A stretch of DNA of 64,000 bases, taken from the NCBI RefSeq assembly GCF_035317345.1, contig NZ_JAYKTU010000006.1. One strand, 5' to 3'. Under the pieces are notes generated by a model. It worked only from the letters and a program-made list of their open reading frames with translations, did not search any database and was not told the origin of the DNA. Positions 18,550-27,043 of the stretch are shown piece after piece (position 1 is the first letter of the stretch; every line of letters begins with the position of its first letter). The DNA comes from Cellvibrio fontiphilus. Lineage in GTDB: Bacteria; Pseudomonadota; Gammaproteobacteria; Pseudomonadales; Cellvibrionaceae. A program made the translations under genes and the position numbers.

Positions 18550-20196
18550 TTACTGGGGGGCTTGCTGCTGCAGGTACTGGATTAATACACCCATATTTTT
18601 GACGAATGCAGCCGTTGAAATACCCATCACAGGATTTTCAACCGGATAAGGGGAGGTATCCCACTCGTCGCCTACCATGGTTGCGGCAAAAGTTTCTGTT
18701 GATTGCGCTGGCTTCTTCTCGCCGGGAACCGGGCCTCGGTAAGGATTTGTAGTGTAATAAAGCGGCGTTGGCCAATACCCTTGCGGGTTTAAACTATTGA
18801 TCAAGACATCAGCCTGCACGCCAACATCAGCCGCTTTTTCAGGCTTCTGCGCGCGAAAATTCAGGTCAGATACACTTACCTTGCCCAGAGTAAAAAATGC
18901 AGGTAGACGGATTTCGCCCATAGCGTATAAGGGCGACCCAACCACGGCTTGCTCGGGGCTTAAGGTGAGCGCTTGCTCATAGGCGCGACGCAAATTTGGG
19001 ATATCTACCCGCGTGGCTGATTTGTAGTGCGCCAGCATATGTTTGGCTTGGTAATCAACGTAATACTCACCATTACCAATGTTCGAACCGCGTCTATGGG
19101 TAAACAAGGCGCGGTTGGTGCCCAACTCAATAAATGATGGGTGGCTGCGCCCCTCATACTCAGGCTTAATCGGCAGCTTCAAACTTTCCAGCCAATCGAT
19201 AGCCTCGGGAATACGCGCCAGGAATTTGGTTTCACCGGTCATGCGGTAAAACTGAATCAACATGCGAATATTGTCCACAGTGGTAGGTACATGCAGGGAT
19301 TTGGGCTCATAGGATCGGGCGCCAGCCGGTTGTAGCTCGGGCGTATATTGCAGCGCCCACCCCGGCTGAGGCGCCCCCATCTGGGTTGAGATGAACGCAT
19401 TCATCGCCCGAATAACTGGCTCACGTACCCGCGCATCACCCAGCACTTGATAACACATCAGCAGGAAATCGATATTTTCTGCTGCCACATCGTCATTGAA
19501 GGTAATAAAACTGGTGTAGTCAGGCTGGTTTTTGCCGGGGTGGTCATACATCAGCGGAAAACGCTGTGGCCATCCACCGATGGGATACTGGCTTTTAAGG
19601 ACAAAATCTATGGCCTTATCCAGTGACGGCCGGTATTTGGGGTCGAGCTTGGCAGTGTACAAACGCAGTAAAAATTTTGCTGCCTCTGCTGTGCCGGCAT
19701 CATCGAAGGTAGCATTGCCGTAATAGTGTTGGAATTCTTCCAGGCGCCAGGCATGTTTACCAATAGTTGCGTACCACTCTTTAAGCGCCGCCTCGCCCGC
19801 AAAATCAGCCAGATAATTCCAGCCACCACTGGGGTGCTGTGCATAAATAATCGCACCTGCAACACGCTCTGCAGCGGAGTAATAGTATTCGTCGCCCGTA
19901 GCGTTATAGGCGTCTAGAAATAAATGGCCGACAGTGGCGGTGCCGGGAGGCTGCATCCAGATCATTGAACGGCGCGCTTCCAGTTCACCCCACTGGCGTG
20001 AAAAGTCGGGCAAATAAGACCATACAAACGCGCCGCGATAACTGACTTTATCAAGCATGAATTGGCTTGCCAGTTTCATGCTGGCTTTTACCTCGGTCGC
20101 ACTGGGCGCTGCGACGAGGGATGCACTCCACAAAAGGCATGAACACGAAATGGCAAACGCCAAGCTGCACCCGGGAATGAGGTTGATTAGTCGCAT
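18550..20196 (-). CDS. Secreted pectate lyase, PL10 type
   Basis: A 548-residue secreted protein with an N-terminal signal peptide (hydrophobic to about residue 29, likely cleavage after VAA). The body resembles the (alpha/alpha)-barrel pectate lyases of family PL10: SGGWNYLADF, SQYPIGGWPQRFP and YTSFITFNDDVAAENIDFL are typical sites. PL10 enzymes cleave polygalacturonate by calcium-dependent beta-elimination. There is no linker or binding module, so it is probably periplasmic or freely secreted. It stands alone with its own terminator. The distance from classical PL10 members cannot be judged here; a different uronate-polymer target is possible. Confidence 0.82.
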   Translation of the reverse strand: MRLINLIPGCSLAFAISCSCLLWSASLVAAPSATEVKASMKLASQFMLDKVSYRGAFVWSYLPDFSRQWGELEARRSMIWMQPPGTATVGHLFLDAYNATGDEYYYSAAERVAGAIIYAQHPSGGWNYLADFAGEAALKEWYATIGKHAWRLEEFQHYYGNATFDDAGTAEAAKFLLRLYTAKLDPKYRPSLDKAIDFVLKSQYPIGGWPQRFPLMYDHPGKNQPDYTSFITFNDDVAAENIDFLLMCYQVLGDARVREPVIRAMNAFISTQMGAPQPGWALQYTPELQPAGARSYEPKSLHVPTTVDNIRMLIQFYRMTGETKFLARIPEAIDWLESLKLPIKPEYEGRSHPSFIELGTNRALFTHRRGSNIGNGEYYVDYQAKHMLAHYKSATRVDIPNLRRAYEQALTLSPEQAVVGSPLYAMGEIRLPAFFTLGKVSVSDLNFRAQKPEKAADVGVQADVLINSLNPQGYWPTPLYYTTNPYRGPVPGEKKPAQSTETFAATMVGDEWDTSPYPVENPVMGISTAAFVKNMGVLIQYLQQQAPQ

Positions 20197-20356
20197 AACG
20201 TCTCTCTAATTGTTATTGATACGCGACCGAACTATTTTTGCCGATACTTCAGAGGATTTTTATGATGTTAGAGCATAGCGTGGCTAAGACTCCCTGACCA
20301 TCATAAGCCAATAAGAACGAGCTAATAGTCAATTTAACATTAAATTGCATCCAAAC

Positions 20357-21901
20357 TTAATCAAACATATCGACCTGACTGCTACAAGCGAAGTCAGGTA
20401 CAGCCATAGCTTTTGCTTTTTTGGGTTTCAGGCGAGAGCCATGTTTTACCAGCACACGCTGCGCAGCCTCCCTGCCCTCATCACTTTTGCGGATGCAGCT
20501 AATACGGTCTTTCATGATCCGGATATTCTGCTCTGCATCAACAATCGCCGGCACATAACCCGGCAATGGCATAGTTTCGTGACAGGCTATTTGCTCTGCT
20601 GTGTAAGGGCGCAGCTCTGGAACCCAGCGTTTAATAAATTGGCATTCGGGATCCTGATCTATTAATTGTTTGAGTGGGCTGTAGACACGAATTGTATTGA
20701 TCCCGACAATCGCCGCTTGCATCTGTATCTGTGAAAAATGAATGCCCGGCTCGTAATCAGTAAATAAACGCGCGAGCGGGTACTGCAGGTCGCGCCAATG
20801 AATGTGCAAACCAAAGCAGGCAAAATTGACCACCATCGCGCGCATGCGAAAATTCAAAAACCCGGTAGCCTGCAAACAGCGCATGCAGGCGTCGATTAAA
20901 GGAAAGCCGGTGTTGCCATTAATCCAGGCGTTCAATCTGTTTGCATCCTGCGTGTATTGCAACACCTCATAGGCAGGGTTGAGCGCACGAAACTCCATAT
21001 AACTTGCCGACTCCAATCGCTGCACAAAATGATCACGCCAAAATAAACGCGAACTAAAACTTTCCAAACTTTTCTGCCAGCGCTGGGCGAGTTTATTGTT
21101 GTCATCTGCAGCAAGCTGCTCTTCCAATTCTGATAAGCGCTGCTCCAGTCGTGAAAAAATACGACGTAAACTAATTGTTCCCCAGGCAATATGGGGCGAC
21201 AAACGTGAACCGAAAAAAAAAGCTTTATTGGGCGAGGAGATACCACCGCGATAATTCAACGAACGCTCGCGCAAAAAACTATCCAATGTGCGCTGTGCTC
21301 GTCGCTCACTAACCACCTGCACACTGGGCCACAAAATACGCTCATCTAATAGCTGGGGTGCAAGTTCATGGAATGGGGGGATATTAAAAAGATCCAAACC
21401 CCGGAGATTCGGCTGGGGGATACGGATCGGCGCATCAAGTGGTGCTGAGTCAAATAAACGCTCAGCAATAATTTTATTGCGCTTATCGCGCGAAGTTAAA
21501 CGACGAACAACACCGGACTGCGGCAGCTCTTGCCAATGTACATTTTCATTTTTACACCAATCTGCCACAGCAATATCACGCTGATAAGTGACGCCCGCAC
21601 CCGTTTCTTCATGCGAGTAAATACAAGAAAAATCCAACTGCTGCTTTAACTGCGCAAAACCCGCTGGCAAATCGGCTTGTACAATCAACAATTCCGCACC
21701 GATAGATCGCAGCGACAACTGCAAATCAGTCAGGGCTGTCAGCTGAGCTTGCAAATGAAAGGCTGATGCATCTTGAGCCAGATAAACCGCAGGCTCTAGA
21801 AAAAAAACCGGAACAACCTCGCGACCTTGCTGCATCGCTGCATGCAATGCAGCATTATCGTCCAAGCGAAAGTCCCGCTTTATCCACCAGAGCGCCACCA
21901 T
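20357..21901 (-). CDS. Photolyase/cryptochrome-family FAD protein
   Basis: The N-terminal antenna domain (WWIKRDFRLDDNAAL) is followed by the FAD-binding domain (GNTGFPLIDACMRCLQATGFLNFRMR). The C-terminal part of the FAD site reads DYEPGIHFSQIQMQ and GINTIRVYSP, in place of the class I photolyase sequence NNGGWQW. It therefore belongs to a distinct bacterial branch, and whether it repairs CPD or 6-4 lesions or only senses light is not clear. The ATG at 21901 (514 residues) is preferred to a GTG nine bases upstream. The last residues (VDMFD) follow a basic KPKKAKA tail. It is monocistronic as far as can be seen. Confidence 0.85.
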   Translation of the reverse strand: MVALWWIKRDFRLDDNAALHAAMQQGREVVPVFFLEPAVYLAQDASAFHLQAQLTALTDLQLSLRSIGAELLIVQADLPAGFAQLKQQLDFSCIYSHEETGAGVTYQRDIAVADWCKNENVHWQELPQSGVVRRLTSRDKRNKIIAERLFDSAPLDAPIRIPQPNLRGLDLFNIPPFHELAPQLLDERILWPSVQVVSERRAQRTLDSFLRERSLNYRGGISSPNKAFFFGSRLSPHIAWGTISLRRIFSRLEQRLSELEEQLAADDNNKLAQRWQKSLESFSSRLFWRDHFVQRLESASYMEFRALNPAYEVLQYTQDANRLNAWINGNTGFPLIDACMRCLQATGFLNFRMRAMVVNFACFGLHIHWRDLQYPLARLFTDYEPGIHFSQIQMQAAIVGINTIRVYSPLKQLIDQDPECQFIKRWVPELRPYTAEQIACHETMPLPGYVPAIVDAEQNIRIMKDRISCIRKSDEGREAAQRVLVKHGSRLKPKKAKAMAVPDFACSSQVDMFD

Positions 21902-21991
21902 GGAAAACACCAGTTGTCCAAAATGTGGCTGCTTACGTAGGAAATGGAAAATTGGATCTTAAAGGGAGATAAAACTTGATGTGCGCGCAAT

Positions 21992-22018
21992 AAAAAAGGC
22001 GATCCAAAGATCGCCTTT
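21992..22018 (-). terminator. Terminator at the end of the sdh-suc operon
   Basis: On the minus strand AAAGGCGATC pairs with GATCGCCTTT around TTTG, followed by a run of T. It lies 25 bases after the sucD stop and closes the TCA operon. Confidence 0.9.
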
Positions 22019-22042
22019 CTTGAAAAAACTAACGGATAAAAA

Positions 22043-22915
22043 TTACCAGCCAGTGATTTCTTTCAGTGCTTTACCGATATCGGCCAAGCTCTTAACAGTT
22101 TTAACACCAGCGTCTTCCAGCGCAGCAAATTTCTCATCAGCAGTACCTTTACCGCCAGAAATAATCGCACCAGCGTGACCCATACGCTTACCAGCAGGTG
22201 CAGTTACACCGGCGATGTAAGACACAACAGGCTTGGTCACATTAGCTTTGATGTAAGCAGCCGCCTCTTCTTCTGCAGAACCACCGATTTCACCGATCAT
22301 GACGATAGCTTCGGTTTGTGGGTCAGCTTGAAACAACTTCAGGATATCGATGAAGTTTGAGCCTGGGATTGGGTCACCACCAATACCTACACAAGTAGAT
22401 TGGCCGAAACCGTAATCGGTAGTTTGCTTCACAGCTTCATAAGTCAAAGTACCGGAACGTGAAACGATACCTACTTTACCCGGCTTATGGATATGGCCTG
22501 GCATAATGCCGATTTTGCACTCGCCCGGAGTGATAACACCTGGGCAGTTAGGGCCAATCAAACGCACGCCCAACTCGTCACACTTTACTTTAGCGTCAAG
22601 CATGTCGAGAGTAGGAATACCTTCAGTAATACAAACAATCAGTTTGATGCCAGCGTTAGCCGCTTCAAGAATGGAGTCTTTACAGAAAGGAGCGGGAACA
22701 TAAATCACAGATGCTTCTGCGCCGGTAGCGTCAACAGCCTCTTTAACGGTATTGAATACAGGCAGACCAAGATGGGTTTGACCACCTTTACCCGGGGTTA
22801 CACCGCCAACCATTTTGGTGCCGTAGGCAATTGCTTGCTCTGAGTGAAAAGTACCTTGTGAACCAGTAAAGCCCTGACAAATTACTTTGGTGTTTTTGTT
22901 AATTAAAACGCTCAT
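22043..22915 (-). CDS. sucD: Succinyl-CoA synthetase alpha subunit
   Basis: The alpha subunit binds CoA and carries the phosphohistidine that transfers phosphate between succinyl phosphate and the nucleotide bound by SucC. The 290 residues match the family. The CoA-binding region GFTGSQGTFHSEQAI is at the N-terminus, the phospho-His loop is MGHAGAIISGG near residue 245, and IGPNCPG is conserved. It starts 12 bases after the sucC stop and is the last gene of the operon. Confidence 0.97.
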   Translation of the reverse strand: MSVLINKNTKVICQGFTGSQGTFHSEQAIAYGTKMVGGVTPGKGGQTHLGLPVFNTVKEAVDATGAEASVIYVPAPFCKDSILEAANAGIKLIVCITEGIPTLDMLDAKVKCDELGVRLIGPNCPGVITPGECKIGIMPGHIHKPGKVGIVSRSGTLTYEAVKQTTDYGFGQSTCVGIGGDPIPGSNFIDILKLFQADPQTEAIVMIGEIGGSAEEEAAAYIKANVTKPVVSYIAGVTAPAGKRMGHAGAIISGGKGTADEKFAALEDAGVKTVKSLADIGKALKEITGW

Positions 22916-22927
22916 GTCTTGTTCCCC

Positions 22928-24094
22928 TTATTGGTTCGCCGCCGCTGCAACCACTTTCTTGGCTGCGCCAGTCAAGTCGGTATCGGCAATAATGTTCAGG
23001 CCGCTTTCGCCCAGCACTTTCGCACCCAGCTCAGCATTGTTACCTTGCAGACGAACAACAACAGGAACTTTCACACCAACCTCTTTTACCGCACCGATTA
23101 CGCCTTCAGCGATCATGTCGCAGCGAACGATACCGCCGAAGATGTTGATGAATACCGCTTTTACTGCAGTGTCAGACAGGATGATTTTGAACGCTTCAAC
23201 CACGCGCTCTTTAGTCGCACCACCACCTACGTCAAGGAAGTTCGCAGGTTGGCCACCGTGCAACTTAACGATATCCATAGTGCCCATCGCCAAACCAGCG
23301 CCGTTCACCATACAACCGATATCACCACCCAAAGCAACGTAATTCAGCTCCCATGAAGCAGCATGAGCTTCACGCGGATCTTCTTGTGATGGATCTTGCA
23401 TCGCCTTCAATTCTGGATGACGGTACATAGCGTTGCCATCTACCACCAACTTGGCATCCAGACAGTGCAAATTGCCTTCTGGAGTGATCACCAGTGGGTT
23501 AACTTCAACCAGAGCCAAATCTTTTTCTTGGAACAATTTCGCCAAGTTTACGAAGATGTTGACGAATTGGTTGATTTGTTTGCCTTCAAGGCCCAGCTTG
23601 AACGCCAACTCACGGCCTTGGTATGGCTGCGCGCCCACCAATGGATCGATGGTTGCCTTGAGGATTTTCTCAGGGGTTTCATGTGCTACTTTCTCGATCT
23701 CTACACCACCTTCGGTAGAGGCCATGAACACGATGCGACGGCTTGAGCGATCAACAACAGCCCCCAAGTACAGCTCTTTAGCGATGTCGGTACAGGTCTC
23801 AACCAAAATACGGCTAACCGGTTGACCTTTTTCGTCTGTCTGGTAAGTAACCAGGTTTTTACCTAACCACTTGTCAGCGAAAGCGCGGATTTCTTCTTTG
23901 GTTTTTACCAACTTAACGCCGCCCGCTTTACCGCGGCCGCCAGCGTGAACCTGTGCTTTAACGACGAACATATCGCCGCCGATTTGATCAGCAGCGGCAA
24001 CAGCTTCTTCAACAGTCGCAGCAGCAATGCCTTTAGAAACAGGCAAACCATATTGGGCAAACAGCTGCTTACCCTGATACTCGTGCAAATTCAT
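22928..24094 (-). CDS. sucC: ADP-forming succinyl-CoA synthetase beta subunit
   Basis: The beta subunit carries the ATP-grasp nucleotide site and the succinate site. From MNLHEYQGKQLF (ATG at 24094) it is 388 residues, the exact usual length. Landmarks are QVHAGGRGKAGGVK, the ALVEVNPLVIT region and MNIFGGI-like INIFGGIVRCD. The frame extends to 24148, but that leader is not conserved. The 124 bases between lpd and this gene hold inverted repeats. Confidence 0.97.
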   Translation of the reverse strand: MNLHEYQGKQLFAQYGLPVSKGIAAATVEEAVAAADQIGGDMFVVKAQVHAGGRGKAGGVKLVKTKEEIRAFADKWLGKNLVTYQTDEKGQPVSRILVETCTDIAKELYLGAVVDRSSRRIVFMASTEGGVEIEKVAHETPEKILKATIDPLVGAQPYQGRELAFKLGLEGKQINQFVNIFVNLAKLFQEKDLALVEVNPLVITPEGNLHCLDAKLVVDGNAMYRHPELKAMQDPSQEDPREAHAASWELNYVALGGDIGCMVNGAGLAMGTMDIVKLHGGQPANFLDVGGGATKERVVEAFKIILSDTAVKAVFINIFGGIVRCDMIAEGVIGAVKEVGVKVPVVVRLQGNNAELGAKVLGESGLNIIADTDLTGAAKKVVAAAANQ

Positions 24095-24131
24095 GGTGTA
24101 GTTCCATTTGACGATGGTTGGACATGTAATT

Positions 24132-24161
24132 ATCGATAAACATGCCAACTGGGTTATCGAT
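24132..24161. repeat. Inverted repeat in the sucC leader
   Basis: ATCGATAA (24132-24139) is repeated inverted as TTATCGAT (24154-24161), with 14 bases between. It lies in the lpd-sucC gap. It could be a leader hairpin or a protein site; the sequence does not decide. Confidence 0.4.
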
Positions 24162-24218
24162 GGAGAAGGGCCTTATGAGCCCAACCCCGCCTAAAAAAAC
24201 GAGGACTCTATGGTTCTC

Positions 24219-25658
24219 TTAACGCTTCTTCTTGTTGGCGATGTGGATGGCATGACCATGCACCGCCAATGCTGCTTCGTGGATTGCTTCAGAAAGGGTT
24301 GGGTGACCGAACACCATCATGCCCAGATCTTCTGCACTCGAACCGAATTCCATCGCAATTGCTACTTGTTGCACCAGATCAGCAGCGCTTGGGCCGACAA
24401 TATGGCAACCCAGAATACGATCTGTCTCAGCGTGAGCAATAATTTTTACCAAACCGTGAGTCTCGTTAGCAGCCATAGCACGTCCTGATGCCGCAAACGG
24501 GAAAGTACCTACGCTGTAAGGCTCACCTGATGCTTTAACTTGTTCTTCAGTTTTACCCACTGAAGCAACCTCAGGGTGGGTATAAATAACGTTAGGAATA
24601 ATGTCGTAGTTGATTTGCGATTTTTGACCCGCAATGCGCTCGGCAACCATCACACCTTCTTCTGAACCTTTGTGCGCCAACATCGGGCCGCGTACCACGT
24701 CACCAATTGCCCATACGCCCGGTGCATTAGTTTCGCATTGTTCATTGACAAAAATAAAACCGCGCTCGTCCAGATTTACGCCACTGTCCGCTGCTAACAA
24801 ATTTTCTGTAAATGGGCGACGGCCAACACAAACAATCAACTTATCAAAAGTTTCATGTTGCTCTTTACCGTCTTTATCCAAATAAGTCACGGTCACTTCT
24901 TTGCCATTGACTTTTGAGCCGGTGACACGTGAGCTCGTGCGAATATCCAAGCCTTGCTTGGTGAGAATCTTCTGGGTTTCCTTCGCGATTTGTTGATCCA
25001 TAATCGCAAGGAAGGAATCCAGAGCCTCAAGCACAGTAACTTTGGAGCCAACGCGGTTCCATACTGATCCCAATTCCAAACCGATTACACCCGCGCCAAT
25101 AACACCGAGACGCTTCGGTACTTCGGTAAATTCAAGCGCACCGGTAGAATTAACGATTACATCATTATCAACCGGTGCCGGTGGAATATTAATTGGACTT
25201 GAGCCAGAAGCGAGAATGACGTTTTCTGCTTCATACACAGTGACATTGCCGTCAAAGTCAGTAACTTCAACTTTTTTACCTGCCAACAGTTTGCCAGTAC
25301 CGAACAAACTGGTTACACCGTTAGCTTTGAACAAGCTGGCAATACCACCGGTGAGATTTTTGATGATCTGGTTTTTACGCGCAATCATCGAGGGAATATT
25401 GATTTCAACACCTGAAGTAGAAATACCATGAAGACCAAGATCTTCTTTTGCTTCGTGATATTTGTAAGAGCTATCGAGCAAAGCTTTGGATGGAATACAG
25501 CCCACGTTCAGGCAGGTACCACCATTAACACCCTTGCCTTCTTCGTTTTTCCATTTTTCCACACATGCGGTTTTCATACCCAATTGTGCGGCACGGATAG
25601 CAGCAACATAACCTGCGGGGCCAGAGCCGATAACTATCACATCAAATTTTTCAGACAT
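24219..25658 (-). CDS. lpd: Dihydrolipoyl dehydrogenase (E3)
   Basis: E3 is the FAD flavoprotein that reoxidises the lipoyl group of 2-oxo acid dehydrogenase complexes with NAD+. The 479 residues include the FAD motif VIGSGPAGYVAAIRAAQLG at the N-terminus, the redox disulfide CLNVGCIPSKA (about residue 50), the NAD site GVIGAGVIGLELG, and the C-terminal active-site His region HPTLSEAIHEAAL. Its place between sucB and sucC, as in Pseudomonas, makes it the E3 of 2-oxoglutarate dehydrogenase. A hairpin with a T-run separates it from sucB, so its level may be set apart from E2. Confidence 0.96.
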   Translation of the reverse strand: MSEKFDVIVIGSGPAGYVAAIRAAQLGMKTACVEKWKNEEGKGVNGGTCLNVGCIPSKALLDSSYKYHEAKEDLGLHGISTSGVEINIPSMIARKNQIIKNLTGGIASLFKANGVTSLFGTGKLLAGKKVEVTDFDGNVTVYEAENVILASGSSPINIPPAPVDNDVIVNSTGALEFTEVPKRLGVIGAGVIGLELGSVWNRVGSKVTVLEALDSFLAIMDQQIAKETQKILTKQGLDIRTSSRVTGSKVNGKEVTVTYLDKDGKEQHETFDKLIVCVGRRPFTENLLAADSGVNLDERGFIFVNEQCETNAPGVWAIGDVVRGPMLAHKGSEEGVMVAERIAGQKSQINYDIIPNVIYTHPEVASVGKTEEQVKASGEPYSVGTFPFAASGRAMAANETHGLVKIIAHAETDRILGCHIVGPSAADLVQQVAIAMEFGSSAEDLGMMVFGHPTLSEAIHEAALAVHGHAIHIANKKKR

Positions 25659-25718
25659 AACAATATTCCCAAATTATTAACAGTCGATTACAACCTTGTG
25701 AGCAGTAACCCTTCACAT

Positions 25719-25750
25719 AAAAACGCTCCTGGGTTGCCAGAAGCGCTTCA
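25719..25750 (-). terminator. Intra-operon terminator or attenuator between sucB and lpd
   Basis: On the minus strand AGCGCTTCTGG pairs with CCAGGAGCGTT around CAAC, with two G-T pairs, and is followed by T residues (25723-25719). It lies 25 bases past the sucB stop and 60 bases before lpd. It would reduce, and perhaps tune, lpd-sucCD transcription. Confidence 0.6.
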
Positions 25751-25774
25751 TAACAACCGTTTAGATCCAACAAC

Positions 25775-26965
25775 TTATATTTCCAAAAGAATGCGTGCTG
25801 GATCCTCCAGCAAGTCCTTGATGGTCACGAGGAATTGCACCGCCTCTTTGCCGTCCAGCAAACGATGATCATAGGACAGCGCCAAATACATCATCGGAAG
25901 GATTTCTACCTTGCCATTTACAGCCATTGGACGCTCCTGGATTTTGTGCATACCCAGAATCGCCGATTGTGGCAAGTTGAGGATGGGGGTAGAGAGGAGA
26001 GAGCCAAACACCCCGCCATTAGTAATGGTGAAAGTGCCGCCGGACATTTCTTCAATCCCGAGCTTGCCATCACGGGCGCGCAAACCAAAATCGCGAATGG
26101 TATTTTCAATGGTTGCAAGGCTCATATTTTCCGCATTGCGCAACACTGGAACCACCAAACCTTTATCGGTAGAAACCGCAACACCAATATCTTGATAACC
26201 GTGATAAACAACATCGTTGTTATCAATTGAGGCATTCACAACAGGGAAACGGCGCAGCGCTTCAGCAGCAGCTTTTACGAAGAAACTCATAAAGCCCAAA
26301 CGAGAACCATTGTGCGCCTTTTCAAATTGATCTTTGTATTTAGCACGCAGCTCCATTACTGGCTTCATATTTACTTCGTTGAAAGTAGTGAGCATGGCAG
26401 TGGTGCTGGACGCTTCGAGCAAACGCTCCGCAATGCGCTTGCGCAAACGGGTCATAGGTACACGTTTTTCCACGCGATCACCAACAGCTTCGATAACGGC
26501 AACAGGTGCAGCAGCAACTACCTGAGCAGTTGTCGGTGTAGATTTAAGATGGTTTGCTACATCTTCTTTCAATACACGACCATCTTTACCAGAACCTGAA
26601 ACTGCGGCGGTGTTGACATTATTTTCTTCTGCCAATTTGCGTGCAGCTGGATTAACAGCCTTTTCTACAGACGCAACAGTTTTTGACTCGGCGACAGGAG
26701 CTACTGGAGCAACTTGGGCAGCTACAGCACCCTCAACAAAACGAGCAATTACTTCATTGCTCAGCACAGTTTCACCCTCACCTTTGAGGATTTCAGCAAT
26801 ACTGCCGTCAGCTGGTGCAACAACTTCCAATACAACCTTGTCGGTTTCAATATCAACAATCAACTCGTCACGTTTGACAGCTTCACCTGGTTTTTTGTGC
26901 CAGGTTGCTACAGTGCCATCGGCAACGGATTCAGGGAAGGTAGGGGCTTTGATTTCGATACTCAT
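25775..26965 (-). CDS. sucB: 2-oxoglutarate dehydrogenase E2, dihydrolipoyl succinyltransferase
   Basis: The E2 core transfers the succinyl group to CoA. The 396 residues hold one N-terminal lipoyl domain (lipoyl Lys in IETDKVVLEV, about residue 43), an Ala/Val/Pro-rich linker, the peripheral-subunit-binding domain (NPAARKLAEENNV...GRVLKEDV, about 108-145) and the catalytic domain ending in SYDHRLLDGKEAV with the active-site His. It follows sucA by 60 bases. Confidence 0.97.
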   Translation of the reverse strand: MSIEIKAPTFPESVADGTVATWHKKPGEAVKRDELIVDIETDKVVLEVVAPADGSIAEILKGEGETVLSNEVIARFVEGAVAAQVAPVAPVAESKTVASVEKAVNPAARKLAEENNVNTAAVSGSGKDGRVLKEDVANHLKSTPTTAQVVAAAPVAVIEAVGDRVEKRVPMTRLRKRIAERLLEASSTTAMLTTFNEVNMKPVMELRAKYKDQFEKAHNGSRLGFMSFFVKAAAEALRRFPVVNASIDNNDVVYHGYQDIGVAVSTDKGLVVPVLRNAENMSLATIENTIRDFGLRARDGKLGIEEMSGGTFTITNGGVFGSLLSTPILNLPQSAILGMHKIQERPMAVNGKVEILPMMYLALSYDHRLLDGKEAVQFLVTIKDLLEDPARILLEI

Positions 26966-27016
26966 GCTATTCCATCTCTCTGTGGCGCTGGGATTAGTTT
27001 GATCAGCTCAATTAGT

Positions 27017-27043
27017 AAAAAGCACTCACACTGTGAGCGCTTT
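27017..27043 (-). terminator. Hairpin spanning the sucA stop codon
   Basis: On the minus strand AAAGCGCTCACA faces TGTGAGTGCTTT, then TTTTT-like T residues to 27017. The sucA stop codon (27028-27026) lies inside the stem, so ribosomes finishing sucA would block folding. It could act as an attenuator or an RNA-processing or stability element. Confidence 0.5.
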
